Shown piece by piece: positions 1 through 8,860 of a stretch of DNA of 64,000 nucleotides (within the stretch, counting starts at the first letter, position 1; every line of letters begins with the position of its first letter). The stretch spans positions 92,364 through 156,363 of the forward strand of contig JAFDYF010000001.1 of assembly GCA_018267575.1 (NCBI GenBank), in the 5' to 3' direction. The notes below the pieces were generated by a model. The model had not been told where the DNA came from. It made no database searches and saw nothing but the letters and a program-made list of their open reading frames with translations. Source of the DNA: Bacteroidota bacterium (lineage in GTDB: Bacteria > Bacteroidota > Bacteroidia > Chitinophagales > Chitinophagaceae). The position numbers and the translations under genes are program-made.

Positions 1-2
1 TG

Positions 3-272
3 GCCATTATTTGGTTTAGTAGCACACTAACCGCTTATATTCAAATAAAAAATGGATTTATCGCCCGGCATCAAAAAGCAATGATCTTCAGCTATGCAGC
101 TTGCTTTGCCGCTGTTACGCTCCGTATCTGGCTGCCTTTGCTTATGATGCTTACAAAAGATTTTACGGAATCCTATCTGATCGTCGCCTGGCTTTGTTGG
201 CTCCCCAATATGGCATTCGCAGGTTGGCTGGCAAGAAAAACCACGGTGACCAAGCTGCCCGCAACCAATTAG
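3..272 (+). CDS. DUF2306 family membrane protein (3' part)
   Basis: The open frame runs in from the window edge, so only the last 89 residues are seen. It reads as the C-terminal end of a DUF2306 multi-spanning membrane protein: a basic loop ending in ARHQKAMIFSYA, like the ARHRRWMIRSYA loop I know from that family, then hydrophobic helices with AAVTLRIWLPLL and a final short cytoplasmic tail. The ATG at 81 is internal, because the frame is open and family-like upstream of it. Function of the family is not established. The call rests on these motifs only. Confidence 0.7.
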   Translation, partial: AIIWFSSTLTAYIQIKNGFIARHQKAMIFSYAACFAAVTLRIWLPLLMMLTKDFTESYLIVAWLCWLPNMAFAGWLARKTTVTKLPATN

Positions 273-324
273 CCAATGTTTCGAAAACCCTTGGCAGAAG
301 CATGTTTCGCTTGGTTTTACACAG

Positions 325-355
325 TTTGTTCATAAGTTTTTTTCCCCTATTTTTG
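325..355 (+). promoter_or_regulatory. Bacteroidota-type promoter of the PpiD/SurA-like gene
   Basis: TTTG at 325-328 and TATTTTTG at 348-355 are separated by exactly 19 bases, a full match to the primary sigma consensus of this phylum (TTTG, 19-21 bases, TAnnTTTG). Transcription would start near 361, giving a leader of about 29 bases before the ATG at 390. This is the cleanest promoter in the window. Confidence 0.7.
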
Positions 356-389
356 CAATCCTTTTCAAAATAGCACATAAAATAAAAAC

Positions 390-2540
390 ATGTCAGTAAT
401 TCAGCAGATCCGTGATAGAGCCGCGTGGCTTGTGTTTGGTCTTATTGCACTTAGTTTGCTTGGTTTTTTGGCGATGGATGCTTTCGTGGGTAAAAGCCGC
501 GTTTTTGGTGGCAACTCCACCGTTATCGGCACCGTGAACGGGGAGGATATCGAATATGCCAAGTTCCAGCAAGTGGTAGAAGAAATGGAGAACCAGTACA
601 AGAGCCGGGGAATGCAGATAAACGATATGATGTCACAAAATATCAAGAACCAGGTTTGGAACCAGTTTATTGAGGACGATGTGCTTAGCAAGATTTATAA
701 AAAGACGGGTATCGATGTAAGTGATAAGGAACTGAACGATATGCTTGTTGGCCCCAATCCAATACAGGGTATCAAAGGTTCTTTCACCGACCCTAAAACG
801 GGTGTTTTTGATGCGCAAGCTGCAGCTACCACCATCAACCAGTTAAGGCAATTATATAAGGGGAATAAGACTACCGATAAAAACTATCCTCAAGCAAAAA
901 TGCTTTATGAACAACTGATCCCCCAATGGATAAAGGACCGCGAGAAAGAAAAATATCTTTCTATGCTTAGCAATAGTTCCTATGTACCAAAGTGGATGGC
1001 GGAAAAAATGATTTCAGACCAGAACGAGATGGCCAACATTACCTACGTTAACATGCCTTATTCCAGCATTCCAGACAGCACGGTGAAAGTGAGCGACGAC
1101 GAAATCAGTGCATATGTTCAAAATCATAAAGAACAATATAAGCAGGAAGAGTCCAGAAGCATTGCCTATGTCACATTCAATGCAGCACCCACGGCCACTG
1201 ATAGTGCTGCCATCCTAAAACAACTCATAGATATCAAGCCTGAATTTGATACCACTCATAATGTGGATGCTTTTCTTGCCAGGAATGGTTCTGAAATTTC
1301 ATTTGCCAATTCCTATTTTGCCAAATCCAAGATACAGGTACCCAATAAGGATTCCATTTTTGCACTTGCAAAAAACGCTGTTTTTGGTCCTTATCTCGAC
1401 AATGGGGATTATGTGATGGCCAAAAAATTAGATGAGAAAATCATGCCCGATTCTGTTCGTGCAAGACATATCCTGGTTGCAACCATTGACCCCAGAACTG
1501 GGCAGCCGATTATGGATGACAGTGCAGCCAAGCTGAAAATAGATAGCATTAAGAATTTGATTGATAAAGGCGAAAACTTCGAGACCCTTGCTATGAAAGT
1601 TTCTGACGATGAGGGCAGCAAAGCAAAAGGCGGAGATCTTGGCTATTTTACTTACGGCAGTATGGTAAAGGAGTTTAATGATTTTTGTTTTGATGGCAAA
1701 AAGGGTGACAAGAAGATTGTTAAAACACAATTTGGTTACCACTATATAGAAATCACCGACCAGAAAGATTTCGAGCCTTCTTACAAAATTGCTTATATGG
1801 CCAAAAAAATAGAGCCGAGCAATGAAACCGACCAAAATGCTTCGGGATTGGCCAGCCAATTTGCCGGCTTGAGCCGCGACGAACAATCTTTTGAGGATAA
1901 CCTGAAAAAGGATAACCTGCAAAAATTTATGGGTACCGATATCCAGCCCACTGCTAGCGCTATACCAGGTTTGGGCTCGAACCGCCAATTGGTAAAATGG
2001 ATGTATGATGATAAGACCAGTCTCGGCAACGTATCTGAACCTTATTCTGTAGATCAAAAATATGTGGTTGCCATGCTCACCGAAATCAATCATGAAGGCA
2101 CTATGAGTGCTGCCAAAGCCAGGCCTTTGGTAGAACCTATTTTGCGCAATCAAAAAAAGGGCGAGTTGATTAATAAAAAAATTGGCTCAGCAAATAGCCT
2201 GGAAGCCGTAGCGCAAGCTACTGGGCAGCAGGTGTTGAAAGCCGACAGTATCAGTTTTTCTTCGCCTTTCATTCCCAATGTTGGGCAGGAGCCCAAAGTG
2301 ATTGGGGCTTCTTTCGACAAACAATTGCAAGGCAAACCTGTATCGCAGCCCATTGACGGTAATGGTGCTGTATTTTCCATCAAAGTGGAAAATGTCTTTG
2401 CCAAACAAAATACCTCAGGCGATATCGACCAGTTCCGTACCAGTCTGGAACAGCAGGAGCAGTCAATGATCAGTTACCGGGCGATGGAAGTTTTAAGAAA
2501 GAACGCCAAAGTAAAAGACAACCGGGCGAAGTTTTTCTAA
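390..2540 (+). CDS. ppiD: Periplasmic peptidyl-prolyl isomerase, PpiD/SurA-like
   Basis: A 716-residue membrane-anchored foldase. Residues about 12-33 form one transmembrane helix after a short basic N-terminus, followed by a SurA-N-like chaperone region (to about 340) and a parvulin (PPIC) domain at about 353-452, recognisable from VRARHILV, GGDLGYF and FGYHYIEI. A long C-terminal region follows with a second, degenerate parvulin-like part. The protein would sit in the inner membrane facing the periplasm and help outer-membrane proteins fold. It is monocistronic: it has its own promoter (325-355) and a strong terminator at 2559-2586. The symbol reflects domain architecture, not proven orthology with the E. 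coli gene. Confidence 0.85.
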   Translation: MSVIQQIRDRAAWLVFGLIALSLLGFLAMDAFVGKSRVFGGNSTVIGTVNGEDIEYAKFQQVVEEMENQYKSRGMQINDMMSQNIKNQVWNQFIEDDVLSKIYKKTGIDVSDKELNDMLVGPNPIQGIKGSFTDPKTGVFDAQAAATTINQLRQLYKGNKTTDKNYPQAKMLYEQLIPQWIKDREKEKYLSMLSNSSYVPKWMAEKMISDQNEMANITYVNMPYSSIPDSTVKVSDDEISAYVQNHKEQYKQEESRSIAYVTFNAAPTATDSAAILKQLIDIKPEFDTTHNVDAFLARNGSEISFANSYFAKSKIQVPNKDSIFALAKNAVFGPYLDNGDYVMAKKLDEKIMPDSVRARHILVATIDPRTGQPIMDDSAAKLKIDSIKNLIDKGENFETLAMKVSDDEGSKAKGGDLGYFTYGSMVKEFNDFCFDGKKGDKKIVKTQFGYHYIEITDQKDFEPSYKIAYMAKKIEPSNETDQNASGLASQFAGLSRDEQSFEDNLKKDNLQKFMGTDIQPTASAIPGLGSNRQLVKWMYDDKTSLGNVSEPYSVDQKYVVAMLTEINHEGTMSAAKARPLVEPILRNQKKGELINKKIGSANSLEAVAQATGQQVLKADSISFSSPFIPNVGQEPKVIGASFDKQLQGKPVSQPIDGNGAVFSIKVENVFAKQNTSGDIDQFRTSLEQQEQSMISYRAMEVLRKNAKVKDNRAKFF

Positions 2541-2558
2541 ACCTAAAAATATTCCTTT

Positions 2559-2586
2559 TAAAAGCAGGCCAATGGCCTGCTTTTTT
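2559..2586 (+). terminator. Rho-independent terminator of the PpiD-like gene
   Basis: Perfect 7-bp stem GCAGGCC / GGCCTGC (2564-2570 with 2574-2580) around an AAT loop, flanked by A-rich sequence and followed by TTTTTT. It lies 24 bases after the stop codon. Confidence 0.85.
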
Positions 2587-2652
2587 GTTTAGTGCAATTC
2601 AGGCATCTTTTATACCAACTTTTCGGTCTTATCTTTGTAATAATATATAAGT

Positions 2653-3159
2653 ATGAGCGAGGAAATTATTAATAAGGTAGCGGCGAGTCCATTGCTTTCT
2701 TTGGACCTGGAAGAATATTATCCAAAGGAAGAAGTGGTGCTTTTCGACCTGAAGCCTTTTCTCTTTATGGAGCTAATCTTGAAAGAAAAAGATTTTCGAG
2801 CGGCTTTACAAAATCTGGATTGGTCTGTTTATCAAAATAAAATTGTGGCGGTCACCTGCTCGGCAGATGCTATTATCCCCGTTTGGGCCTATATGTTGGT
2901 GGTGAGCTATCTGGAGCCTTTTGCGAAAGAAGTGGTTTTGGGGGATGAAAAAAAAGCCGTGGAGCAAATACTCCTCAAAAAAATACAAGAGATCAATATC
3001 GAGGAATTCACTGATAAAAGAATCGTGGTGAAAGGATGTGGCGAACTGCCCATTGGCGAGTTTGCCTATATGGAAATCACCAAAAGGTTGCGCCCCGTGG
3101 CCAAAAGCATTATGTACGGGGAGCCTTGCAGTACGGTGCCGATTTTTAAGAAGAAGTGA
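2653..3159 (+). CDS. DUF2480 family protein
   Basis: A 168-residue cytoplasmic protein with no signal peptide or membrane segment. The whole length matches my recollection of DUF2480, a family almost confined to Bacteroidota: it opens with MSEEIINKVA, has the block DLEEYYP..FDLKPFLFMELILKEKDFR, a central ADAIIPVWAYML and ends with GEPCSTVPIFKKK. No function is known for the family. A TATCTTTG box (2630-2637) lies 15 bases before the ATG, so the gene probably has its own promoter with a very short leader; no clear TTTG partner is visible. Confidence 0.85.
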   Translation: MSEEIINKVAASPLLSLDLEEYYPKEEVVLFDLKPFLFMELILKEKDFRAALQNLDWSVYQNKIVAVTCSADAIIPVWAYMLVVSYLEPFAKEVVLGDEKKAVEQILLKKIQEINIEEFTDKRIVVKGCGELPIGEFAYMEITKRLRPVAKSIMYGEPCSTVPIFKKK

Positions 3160-3172
3160 GGGATTAATTGGG

Positions 3173-3267
3173 GGGATTGGGAATTAGAAATTGGGAATTT
3201 GTTGTTCCTAAATTTCGGCCGCTGAATAGAATTGATTCCGTACAAGAGTGTCCCGTTATTCACGGGA
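3173..3267. repeat. Intergenic palindromic and GGAATTAG-type repeat sequence
   Basis: Behind the DUF2480 gene there is a G/A-rich stretch (3173-3200) of the kind GGGAATTAGAAATTGGGAAT that recurs at three other operon ends in this window (10317-10340, 12447-12472, 57570-57592 reversed). It is followed by a perfect hairpin TCCCGT-TATTC-ACGGGA at 3251-3267. The latter has no T-tract and looks like a short palindromic repeat and not a terminator. Confidence 0.45.
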
Positions 3268-3337
3268 TAAACTGTGCAACGATGCTAAATAGTAGCACTG
3301 CTGCTTAGATAAAAATAAAATTTCCTCTTCCTTACAC

Positions 3338-4705
3338 TCAAAGCAAATGGCCCCGCATCACCACAAAGGCGATGCTGAAATAGATGATCAAACCGGTTAC
3401 GTCTACCAAAGTGGCCACGAATGGTGCGGAGGAAGCTGCGGGGTCCGCCCCCAATTTTTTCAACATGATCGGCAACATAGATCCAGAAAGTGTGCCCCAA
3501 AGCACCACACCAATCAATGCAAAAAAAACAGTGAGCGCCACGAAAATCCAGTTGGATCCGCCGTAGTCGTACCAACCGAGTTCTTGCCAGATGCTGATGC
3601 GCATAAAACCGACCACGCCCAATATGGCACCAAGTACCAATCCAGAAATGATTTCTTTGCGCATTACTTTCCACCAATCCTTGAAGCCGATTTCGCCCAA
3701 GGCCATGGCACGGATAATAATAGAAGATGCCTGCGACCCTGAATTACCGCCACTGGAAATGATCAATGGGATGAACAATGCCAATACCACGGCTTGATTG
3801 ATTTCGTTGGCAAAATGTCCCATGGCCGTTGCCGTTAGCATTTCGCCCAAAAATAAAATGATGAGCCAACCGGCCCTCTTTTTAATTAAACTACTAAATG
3901 CAATGGTATTATAGGGTTCGTCCAATGCTTCGGAACCCCCCATCTTTTGGATTTCCTTGGTGTCTTCCGATTCCGATAAACGCAGTACATCATCGAGTGT
4001 CACAATACCCAATAACACTCCATTTTCATCCGTGACGGGCAAGGCATAACGGCTATTGTTCCGGAACACATTGATGACTTCTTTCTGGTCGTCATTTGCC
4101 CGAAGACAGATAAAATGGTGGTCCATGATCTGATCCACAATCGTGTTTGGATCCACAATCAAAAACTCCTTGATATTGATATCATCGATCAATACCCCTT
4201 GATCATCCACCACAAATAAAAAATTGATGGTTTCGGTTGCCCTTCCCCGTTGTTTTATGAGGTCGAGCACTTGTTGTACCGTATCTGTTTTTTTGATCTC
4301 CACATAATCGGGTGTCATCAAGCGGCCCACGGAACCGATGGGGTAGCCCAAGAGTTCCAGGGTTTCTTCACGGGCCTCTGGGTTGAGGGTCTTCAAGAGT
4401 TCATTGACCGATTTACCGGGGAGCAGGGAGAGAAAAGCGGTACGGTCATCTGGTTGCAGGTTGTTGAGCAGCTCTGCCGCTTTTTCCTCAGGCAAGGATT
4501 TTATGATGCTTTCCTGCTTTTGCTTTCGTAGGAACTTAAATGCCTTTGCGGCTTGCTTTGGGTCCAAGTGTTGGAACAGGCTCACGGCCGAATGGGCATA
4601 TTTATTGGTAAACTCCACAATGTCCTTGGAGCTCAGTTTTTTCAGTTTCACAAAATCGGTGATCTTGTTGTGCTGTAGCAGGTTCTTGATATCGTTCAGG
4701 TTCAT
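3338..4705 (-). CDS. mgtE: Magnesium channel/transporter MgtE
   Basis: A 455-residue Mg2+ channel of the MgtE/SLC41 family. The order is an N-terminal superhelical MgtE_N domain (about 20-125), a pair of CBS domains (about 135-255, with LMTPDYVEI at the start and LGIVTLDDVLRL near the end), a connecting helix, and five transmembrane helices from about 285. The pore signature GGNSGSQ is at about 318-326. In the family, Mg2+ binding between the N and CBS domains closes the pore, so the protein senses its own substrate. No M-box riboswitch is visible upstream. Length and domain order are normal for the family. Confidence 0.93.
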   Translation of the reverse strand: MNLNDIKNLLQHNKITDFVKLKKLSSKDIVEFTNKYAHSAVSLFQHLDPKQAAKAFKFLRKQKQESIIKSLPEEKAAELLNNLQPDDRTAFLSLLPGKSVNELLKTLNPEAREETLELLGYPIGSVGRLMTPDYVEIKKTDTVQQVLDLIKQRGRATETINFLFVVDDQGVLIDDINIKEFLIVDPNTIVDQIMDHHFICLRANDDQKEVINVFRNNSRYALPVTDENGVLLGIVTLDDVLRLSESEDTKEIQKMGGSEALDEPYNTIAFSSLIKKRAGWLIILFLGEMLTATAMGHFANEINQAVVLALFIPLIISSGGNSGSQASSIIIRAMALGEIGFKDWWKVMRKEIISGLVLGAILGVVGFMRISIWQELGWYDYGGSNWIFVALTVFFALIGVVLWGTLSGSMLPIMLKKLGADPAASSAPFVATLVDVTGLIIYFSIAFVVMRGHLL

Positions 4706-5226
4706 GCCGGAAGATTGATGAATGAGAAAATGAGATTTTTTACCTGATAAGGGCCAAAAATTAAGGATTAAAAATGAAAGAACGGAATTTGGGGGGAAGA
4801 AGAAAATGTTATTGTATAAATAAGGGATGCTGGTGTTTACTCAATATAAGCCTTCAATGTATTTGTATTATTAAATAATGTATCGACTATTTAGGGTCTT
4901 AACGTGTTGTGCTATTAGTTTATCAAATAAATAAGCATTGATTAAAGGGTTTATCCCAAATATTCTTTGTTCTTTTTTGCTTGCCCAAAAAAGAACCAAA
5001 AAAGGGCACCAGAAAACGATGTACGGCCTCCCGAGATCCGCTTCGCTCGTCGGGACAAGCGTTTTCTGGGAGGAGCTTCGATTGAACTTTAGTAGTACTG
5101 TGATGAACGGCATTGGTTCCCTGATTGGTTAAATATCGGCAAAAACAATTTTTAATTATCACATTTACTGATAATTGTTTTTTAAAAAATTGGCAATCTA
5201 AAACTGATTTTGAGAGTAATATCCGA
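4706..5226. other. Gene-free stretch with a two-hairpin repeat
   Basis: This 521-base gap between the divergent-facing mgtE start and the kdnB stop holds no credible gene; short frames here are interrupted and have no family resemblance. Its right half carries the palindromic element described at 4970-5069. The rest (4706-4960) is A+T-rich with no clear signal except the expected mgtE promoter region. Confidence 0.6.
4970..5069. repeat. Palindromic intergenic element, two hairpins
   Basis: Two perfect inverted repeats stand next to each other. TTCTTTTTTG (4970-4979) pairs with CAAAAAAGAA (4986-4995). Then CCAGAAAACG (5009-5018) pairs with CGTTTTCTGG (5060-5069), enclosing an inner TCCCGA (5029-5034) / TCGGGA (5050-5055). 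The element resembles the dispersed REP-like sequences I know from other Bacteroidota genomes, with the AAAGAACCAAAAAAGG core; I cannot confirm copy number from this window. Confidence 0.6.
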
Positions 5227-6300
5227 TTATAAACTTTCGTACAATGCCCTTAATTTTTCCCGGGTCATCGTCTTTTCCCAATCCTTGCCCAATGCGTTTT
5301 CCCATAAAGGTTTCATGCCAAGGGATACATTGATCATGATATCAAACTGCTCGTCGGTCAACCCTTTGGTGATATGTTGGGGGATATCGATCTTGTTTTT
5401 TTCTACCATCACTTTAAATTCTGCAACACCTTCTGGATAAAATTCTTCCAGTTTATTAAATACAATGCAATTGCCGATACCATGTTTGGTGCCCAGCAAA
5501 TAGCTGAGGCCATAACTCACGGCATGTGCCACCCCCACTTGGGAATAGGCAATGCTCATACCGCCAGCAAAGGAAGCCATCATCAGTTGATCATCACATT
5601 CATTGTCCCAATGGTCTTTTTCCACAAATACTTTTTGGCAAAGCTGCAAGGCTTTTTCTCCATAGGATTTTGAAAACTCGTTCAGATAGGTGCCTTGCAA
5701 ACTTTCAATACAGTGTATATAACAATCCATCCCCGTATAAAAACGTTGGTTCACGGGTGCATTCGCCGTTAATTCTGGATCGAGTACTATTTGGTTGAAT
5801 GGTGTGAAATCGGAATTCATTCCCAGTTTTTTGGTGGGACCGGTCAATACGGTTGTCCGTGATACTTCGGCCCCTGTGCCGCTCAATGTGGGGATACCCA
5901 CTTTATAAACTCCGGGTTTTTTTACCAGGTCCCAACCTTGATAATCGGCCGAAGAACCCGGGTTGGTCATCATCAAAGAAACTGCTTTGGCAAAATCCAT
6001 GGTGGAGCCACCGCCAATGCCAATAACACCACTAATTTCCCCAAAATCATCTTTTAGTTGTTGGGCAATCCTATCCACATAACTTGTTTTGGGCTCTAGG
6101 GTCACATCTATAAAAATCACCCGATCCTTGCCCCTGAGTGGGACACGGCTTGCTAATGGCTTCCCTTCAAAAAAATGGTCAATCAAAAAAACCATGGGGG
6201 AACTTCCCTTGCGATGTGGGGTCATAATCTCATCAAGCTGATTAAAGCAACCCCGGCCATATACCACATAATCCACCATCTTAAAATTCCTGAATTTCAT
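5227..6300 (-). CDS. kdnB: Iron-containing alcohol dehydrogenase, Kdo 8-oxidase KdnB
   Basis: A 357-residue group III Fe-dependent alcohol dehydrogenase. The nucleotide site GIGGGSTMDFAK is near residue 95, the PTLSGTGAEVS block follows, and metal ligands are seen in YTGMDCYIHCIES, GVAHAVSYGL and GTKHGIGN. The start MKFRNFKMVDYVVYGRGCF resembles what I know of Shewanella KdnB, which oxidises the C8 hydroxyl of Kdo to an aldehyde. This specific call is supported by kdsB 1.7 kb away and a KdnA aminotransferase at 49420-50637. The frame is open 26 residues further upstream, but that part has no family resemblance, so I start at 6300. A generic Fe-ADH remains possible. Confidence 0.78.
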   Translation of the reverse strand: MKFRNFKMVDYVVYGRGCFNQLDEIMTPHRKGSSPMVFLIDHFFEGKPLASRVPLRGKDRVIFIDVTLEPKTSYVDRIAQQLKDDFGEISGVIGIGGGSTMDFAKAVSLMMTNPGSSADYQGWDLVKKPGVYKVGIPTLSGTGAEVSRTTVLTGPTKKLGMNSDFTPFNQIVLDPELTANAPVNQRFYTGMDCYIHCIESLQGTYLNEFSKSYGEKALQLCQKVFVEKDHWDNECDDQLMMASFAGGMSIAYSQVGVAHAVSYGLSYLLGTKHGIGNCIVFNKLEEFYPEGVAEFKVMVEKNKIDIPQHITKGLTDEQFDIMINVSLGMKPLWENALGKDWEKTMTREKLRALYESL

Positions 6301-6422
6301 ATCCGCCAGATTTTGAAATGCGAAGGTACAGGAATCAAAAAATAAATGAGTTGCCCAAAAAATCCCTAAACAAATCATGGGCTTGAACCCATTTCGTAGT
6401 AAATTACGTGGAGCTTAAAACC

Positions 6423-7967
6423 ATGAAGCAGTTTGGGGCATACCTGATTTTTGCTATACTGCAAAGCATGCCTATTTTATCGTCGGCACAGCAACTTCTT
6501 TATTCTCCTTTTAGTGAAGATCGGTCGGTTCAACATTATGAAGTGGCGGGAAAAACAAGTGACTATTATTGGGTATTAAAACAAAAACAAGTTTTTTCAA
6601 AACATAAGTCCATATCCGAAACGGGTTTTGAAGTTTATGATAGCAGGCTACGCTTAACAAATTCATTTTGGGGTCTTAGCCTTCCTGACAATGCATTGAA
6701 AGAATACCTGGTTGCTGGCAATGATTATTTTGACCGGTTGTTGATATTGACGGAACAGAATAAAACCCTTGTTCACCTAAAGCGCTTTTTACAGAACGGT
6801 ACCGATGCAGGAGCGGGGAAGATTATCGCCGATTTCCCATTCGTTGAAAACGGCAGTCGTTTTTTGTTGCTCCGTTCGGAGGATAGAAGAAAAATCCTTT
6901 TTCTTTGTTTTGAGTCCATCCCAGAATCTTCCCCTAGGATCCTTGCCCTTCTTTTCAATGAAAATTGGGATCTGGTATACAATCGGCTTTATGAAAGCCC
7001 CACATTCTCCCAACCCATGAAACAGGATGATTTTATCAGCTATCCCATCGAAAATTATAGCAATTGCCCCATACAATTGGCTGATAATGGCCAATGGCTG
7101 ATGTCGGCGCCTTCCCGGTTCAATAATAATTTTCTTCTTTTTCATTTTTGTGGTGACGACAACAGCTTTTCATATAAAGAAATCAAAATGACGCCTTCCA
7201 GCCAACTAGAGGATGAAGCGATATCCATCAATAATGTTACTGGTGAAGCCTTTGCTGGACTGCTTTCTAAATTTCATTACACAGCATTAAAAACCGTACA
7301 GGTGGTTCATTATTCCATGGAAAAACAAGGCTTTGATTTTGATACCAGTTACCGCTTCAATAGCCTGTCGGGAAAAAAGCTGAAAAGCAATAACCTGGTG
7401 CATGAACGTTTTGTTGCTGTGCCGGGAAAAGGATTTCTTTTATTGAGGGAATATGGCAATACCTATGATTACGATTTGAATTCGGATGGCTGGGATCCCG
7501 AAGTATTTTTTGCTACCGCTTCTTTGAGTGAAGACCCCATACACTTGCGTTTTAATAATGAGGGCTATGCCCGTTTTAATAAATTGGCAGGGGCTGGGAA
7601 TAGCTATGCCCGTGGAAACCTGAGTTTGTTTTTTTTACCCGGCAAACAAAATGACAGTAGCTGGAGCGGGTTGATGGACAAGCAACAAACTACAGATATG
7701 AACAATCCCAATCTTTCTTATCTTTTTATACCAGCTAAAGATAAGTTGGCCTTGCTTTACAATAGTTTTTTCTCGAGCGGGGATCAATATGGCTCATCCC
7801 TATTTTTGGATGACCAAGGGCATGAGCTCCAAAACAACGGTGGGGTTGTATACTGGAAAATGAGATTGGTTCTAAATTTTAAGGAAGCAAAGCAAATTGA
7901 TGGTAGTGAATTTGCCGTGCCTTATCAAAACAACCAAAGAAGCGGATTCGCGATTATCCGCTTTTGA
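6423..7967 (+). CDS. Secreted protein of unknown function
   Basis: A 514-residue protein that I do not recognise. It begins MKQFGAYLIFAILQSMPILS and has a cleavable signal peptide ending near SSAQQ, so it is exported. The rest is rich in aromatic and polar residues with short beta-strand-like segments, suggesting a beta-propeller-like or all-beta periplasmic or outer-surface protein, but I see no repeat or catalytic motif. A GTG at 6408 would add five residues ahead of the signal peptide; the ATG at 6423 gives the better export signal. It sits between kdnB and kdsB, but on the opposite strand, so co-function with them is not implied. Confidence 0.65.
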   Translation: MKQFGAYLIFAILQSMPILSSAQQLLYSPFSEDRSVQHYEVAGKTSDYYWVLKQKQVFSKHKSISETGFEVYDSRLRLTNSFWGLSLPDNALKEYLVAGNDYFDRLLILTEQNKTLVHLKRFLQNGTDAGAGKIIADFPFVENGSRFLLLRSEDRRKILFLCFESIPESSPRILALLFNENWDLVYNRLYESPTFSQPMKQDDFISYPIENYSNCPIQLADNGQWLMSAPSRFNNNFLLFHFCGDDNSFSYKEIKMTPSSQLEDEAISINNVTGEAFAGLLSKFHYTALKTVQVVHYSMEKQGFDFDTSYRFNSLSGKKLKSNNLVHERFVAVPGKGFLLLREYGNTYDYDLNSDGWDPEVFFATASLSEDPIHLRFNNEGYARFNKLAGAGNSYARGNLSLFFLPGKQNDSSWSGLMDKQQTTDMNNPNLSYLFIPAKDKLALLYNSFFSSGDQYGSSLFLDDQGHELQNNGGVVYWKMRLVLNFKEAKQIDGSEFAVPYQNNQRSGFAIIRF

Positions 7968-7975
7968 TCGAGCAT

Positions 7976-8701
7976 TTATTTCGCTAATAATTTCTCAGCC
8001 CGTTGTAAGTCCTCGACAGTGTCTATCTCAATACCCATATATTCTGTTACCACCATTTTCATGGGAACGCCATTTTCCAGATAACGCAGGCATTCCACTT
8101 TTTCCGCTGCTTCCAATGGCGTGATAGGCCAGTTGGTAAAATCAAGCAGTGCCTGTTTACGGAAGGCATACACACCAATATGTTCGTAATAAATACTGGC
8201 AATATTTTTATCCCTTGGATAAGGGATCACACTGCGACTAAAAAAAAGAGCGTTCATGTTTTTATCAACCGCCACTTTCACATAGTTTGGGTCGTCTATG
8301 AGTTTTTGGTCTTTCAATATTTGCATCAAAGAAGCTACCTGCACATTTTTATCTTCCTTAAAAACATCCAATAGTTTTTTTAAAGGTTCTGCTTGCACAA
8401 AAGGCTCATCTCCCTGTATATTCAGCACGATATCCACGTCCATATCTTCCACAGCTTCGGCAATTCGGTCGCTGCCGCTCTCATGTTCCCGCATACTCAT
8501 TTTTGCACTGCCCCCATGGGAAACGATTTCTTGATAGATGATGTCACTGTCCGTCACTACCATTACTTCATCGAATAGCCCTGTCTGAACCGCATTATCA
8601 TGAGTGTGCCGGATCACCGTTTTGTCGCCAAGGGTCTGCATCAGTTTGGCCGGAAAGCGGGTGGCGGCATAGCGGGCGGGGATCATTGCAATAATCTTCA
8701 T
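7976..8701 (-). CDS. kdsB: Kdo/Kdo8N cytidylyltransferase KdsB
   Basis: A 241-residue enzyme that activates Kdo (or 8-amino-Kdo) as a CMP-sugar for lipid A core synthesis. Hallmarks are [14 protein letters not shown] at the N-terminus (nucleotide loop), the NIQGDEPF block with the metal-binding Asp, [13 protein letters not shown], and the [11 protein letters not shown] segment. The start at 8701 is fixed by [12 protein letters not shown]; the open frame extends 12 residues further without homology. With KdnB next to it and KdnA elsewhere in the window, the likely substrate is Kdo8N. A TATTTTTG box on this strand (8723-8716) is a probable promoter. Confidence 0.92.
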   Translation of the reverse strand: MKIIAMIPARYAATRFPAKLMQTLGDKTVIRHTHDNAVQTGLFDEVMVVTDSDIIYQEIVSHGGSAKMSMREHESGSDRIAEAVEDMDVDIVLNIQGDEPFVQAEPLKKLLDVFKEDKNVQVASLMQILKDQKLIDDPNYVKVAVDKNMNALFFSRSVIPYPRDKNIASIYYEHIGVYAFRKQALLDFTNWPITPLEAAEKVECLRYLENGVPMKMVVTEYMGIEIDTVEDLQRAEKLLAK

Positions 8702-8715
8702 GAAATTCGTTTGGG

Positions 8716-8723
8716 CAAAAATA
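8716..8723 (-). promoter_or_regulatory. Probable -7 element of kdsB
   Basis: Read on the minus strand this is TATTTTTG, a full TAnnTTTG match, with the kdsB ATG 14 bases downstream. No convincing TTTG partner is visible upstream, so only the -7 half is supported. Confidence 0.45.
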
Positions 8724-8860
8724 AGAGAAGATAACACAGAACCTTGTCAGAATAAAAAAATTTGATTTTTTAAATGGATGGTTTGCTGATAAATTTTTTT
8801 ATATTTATATGTCTAACAGATAGCCCTGCCGGAATATTCACGTCTTCCAAATTTATTGCT

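Noticed and set aside
1428..2153. 241-codon frame antisense to the PpiD-like gene
   Set aside because: Lies wholly within a well-supported gene on the other strand; it is a codon-bias shadow.
3285..3677. 130-codon frame on the minus strand over the mgtE end
   Set aside because: Out of frame with mgtE on the same strand and overlapping its coding sequence; no homology.
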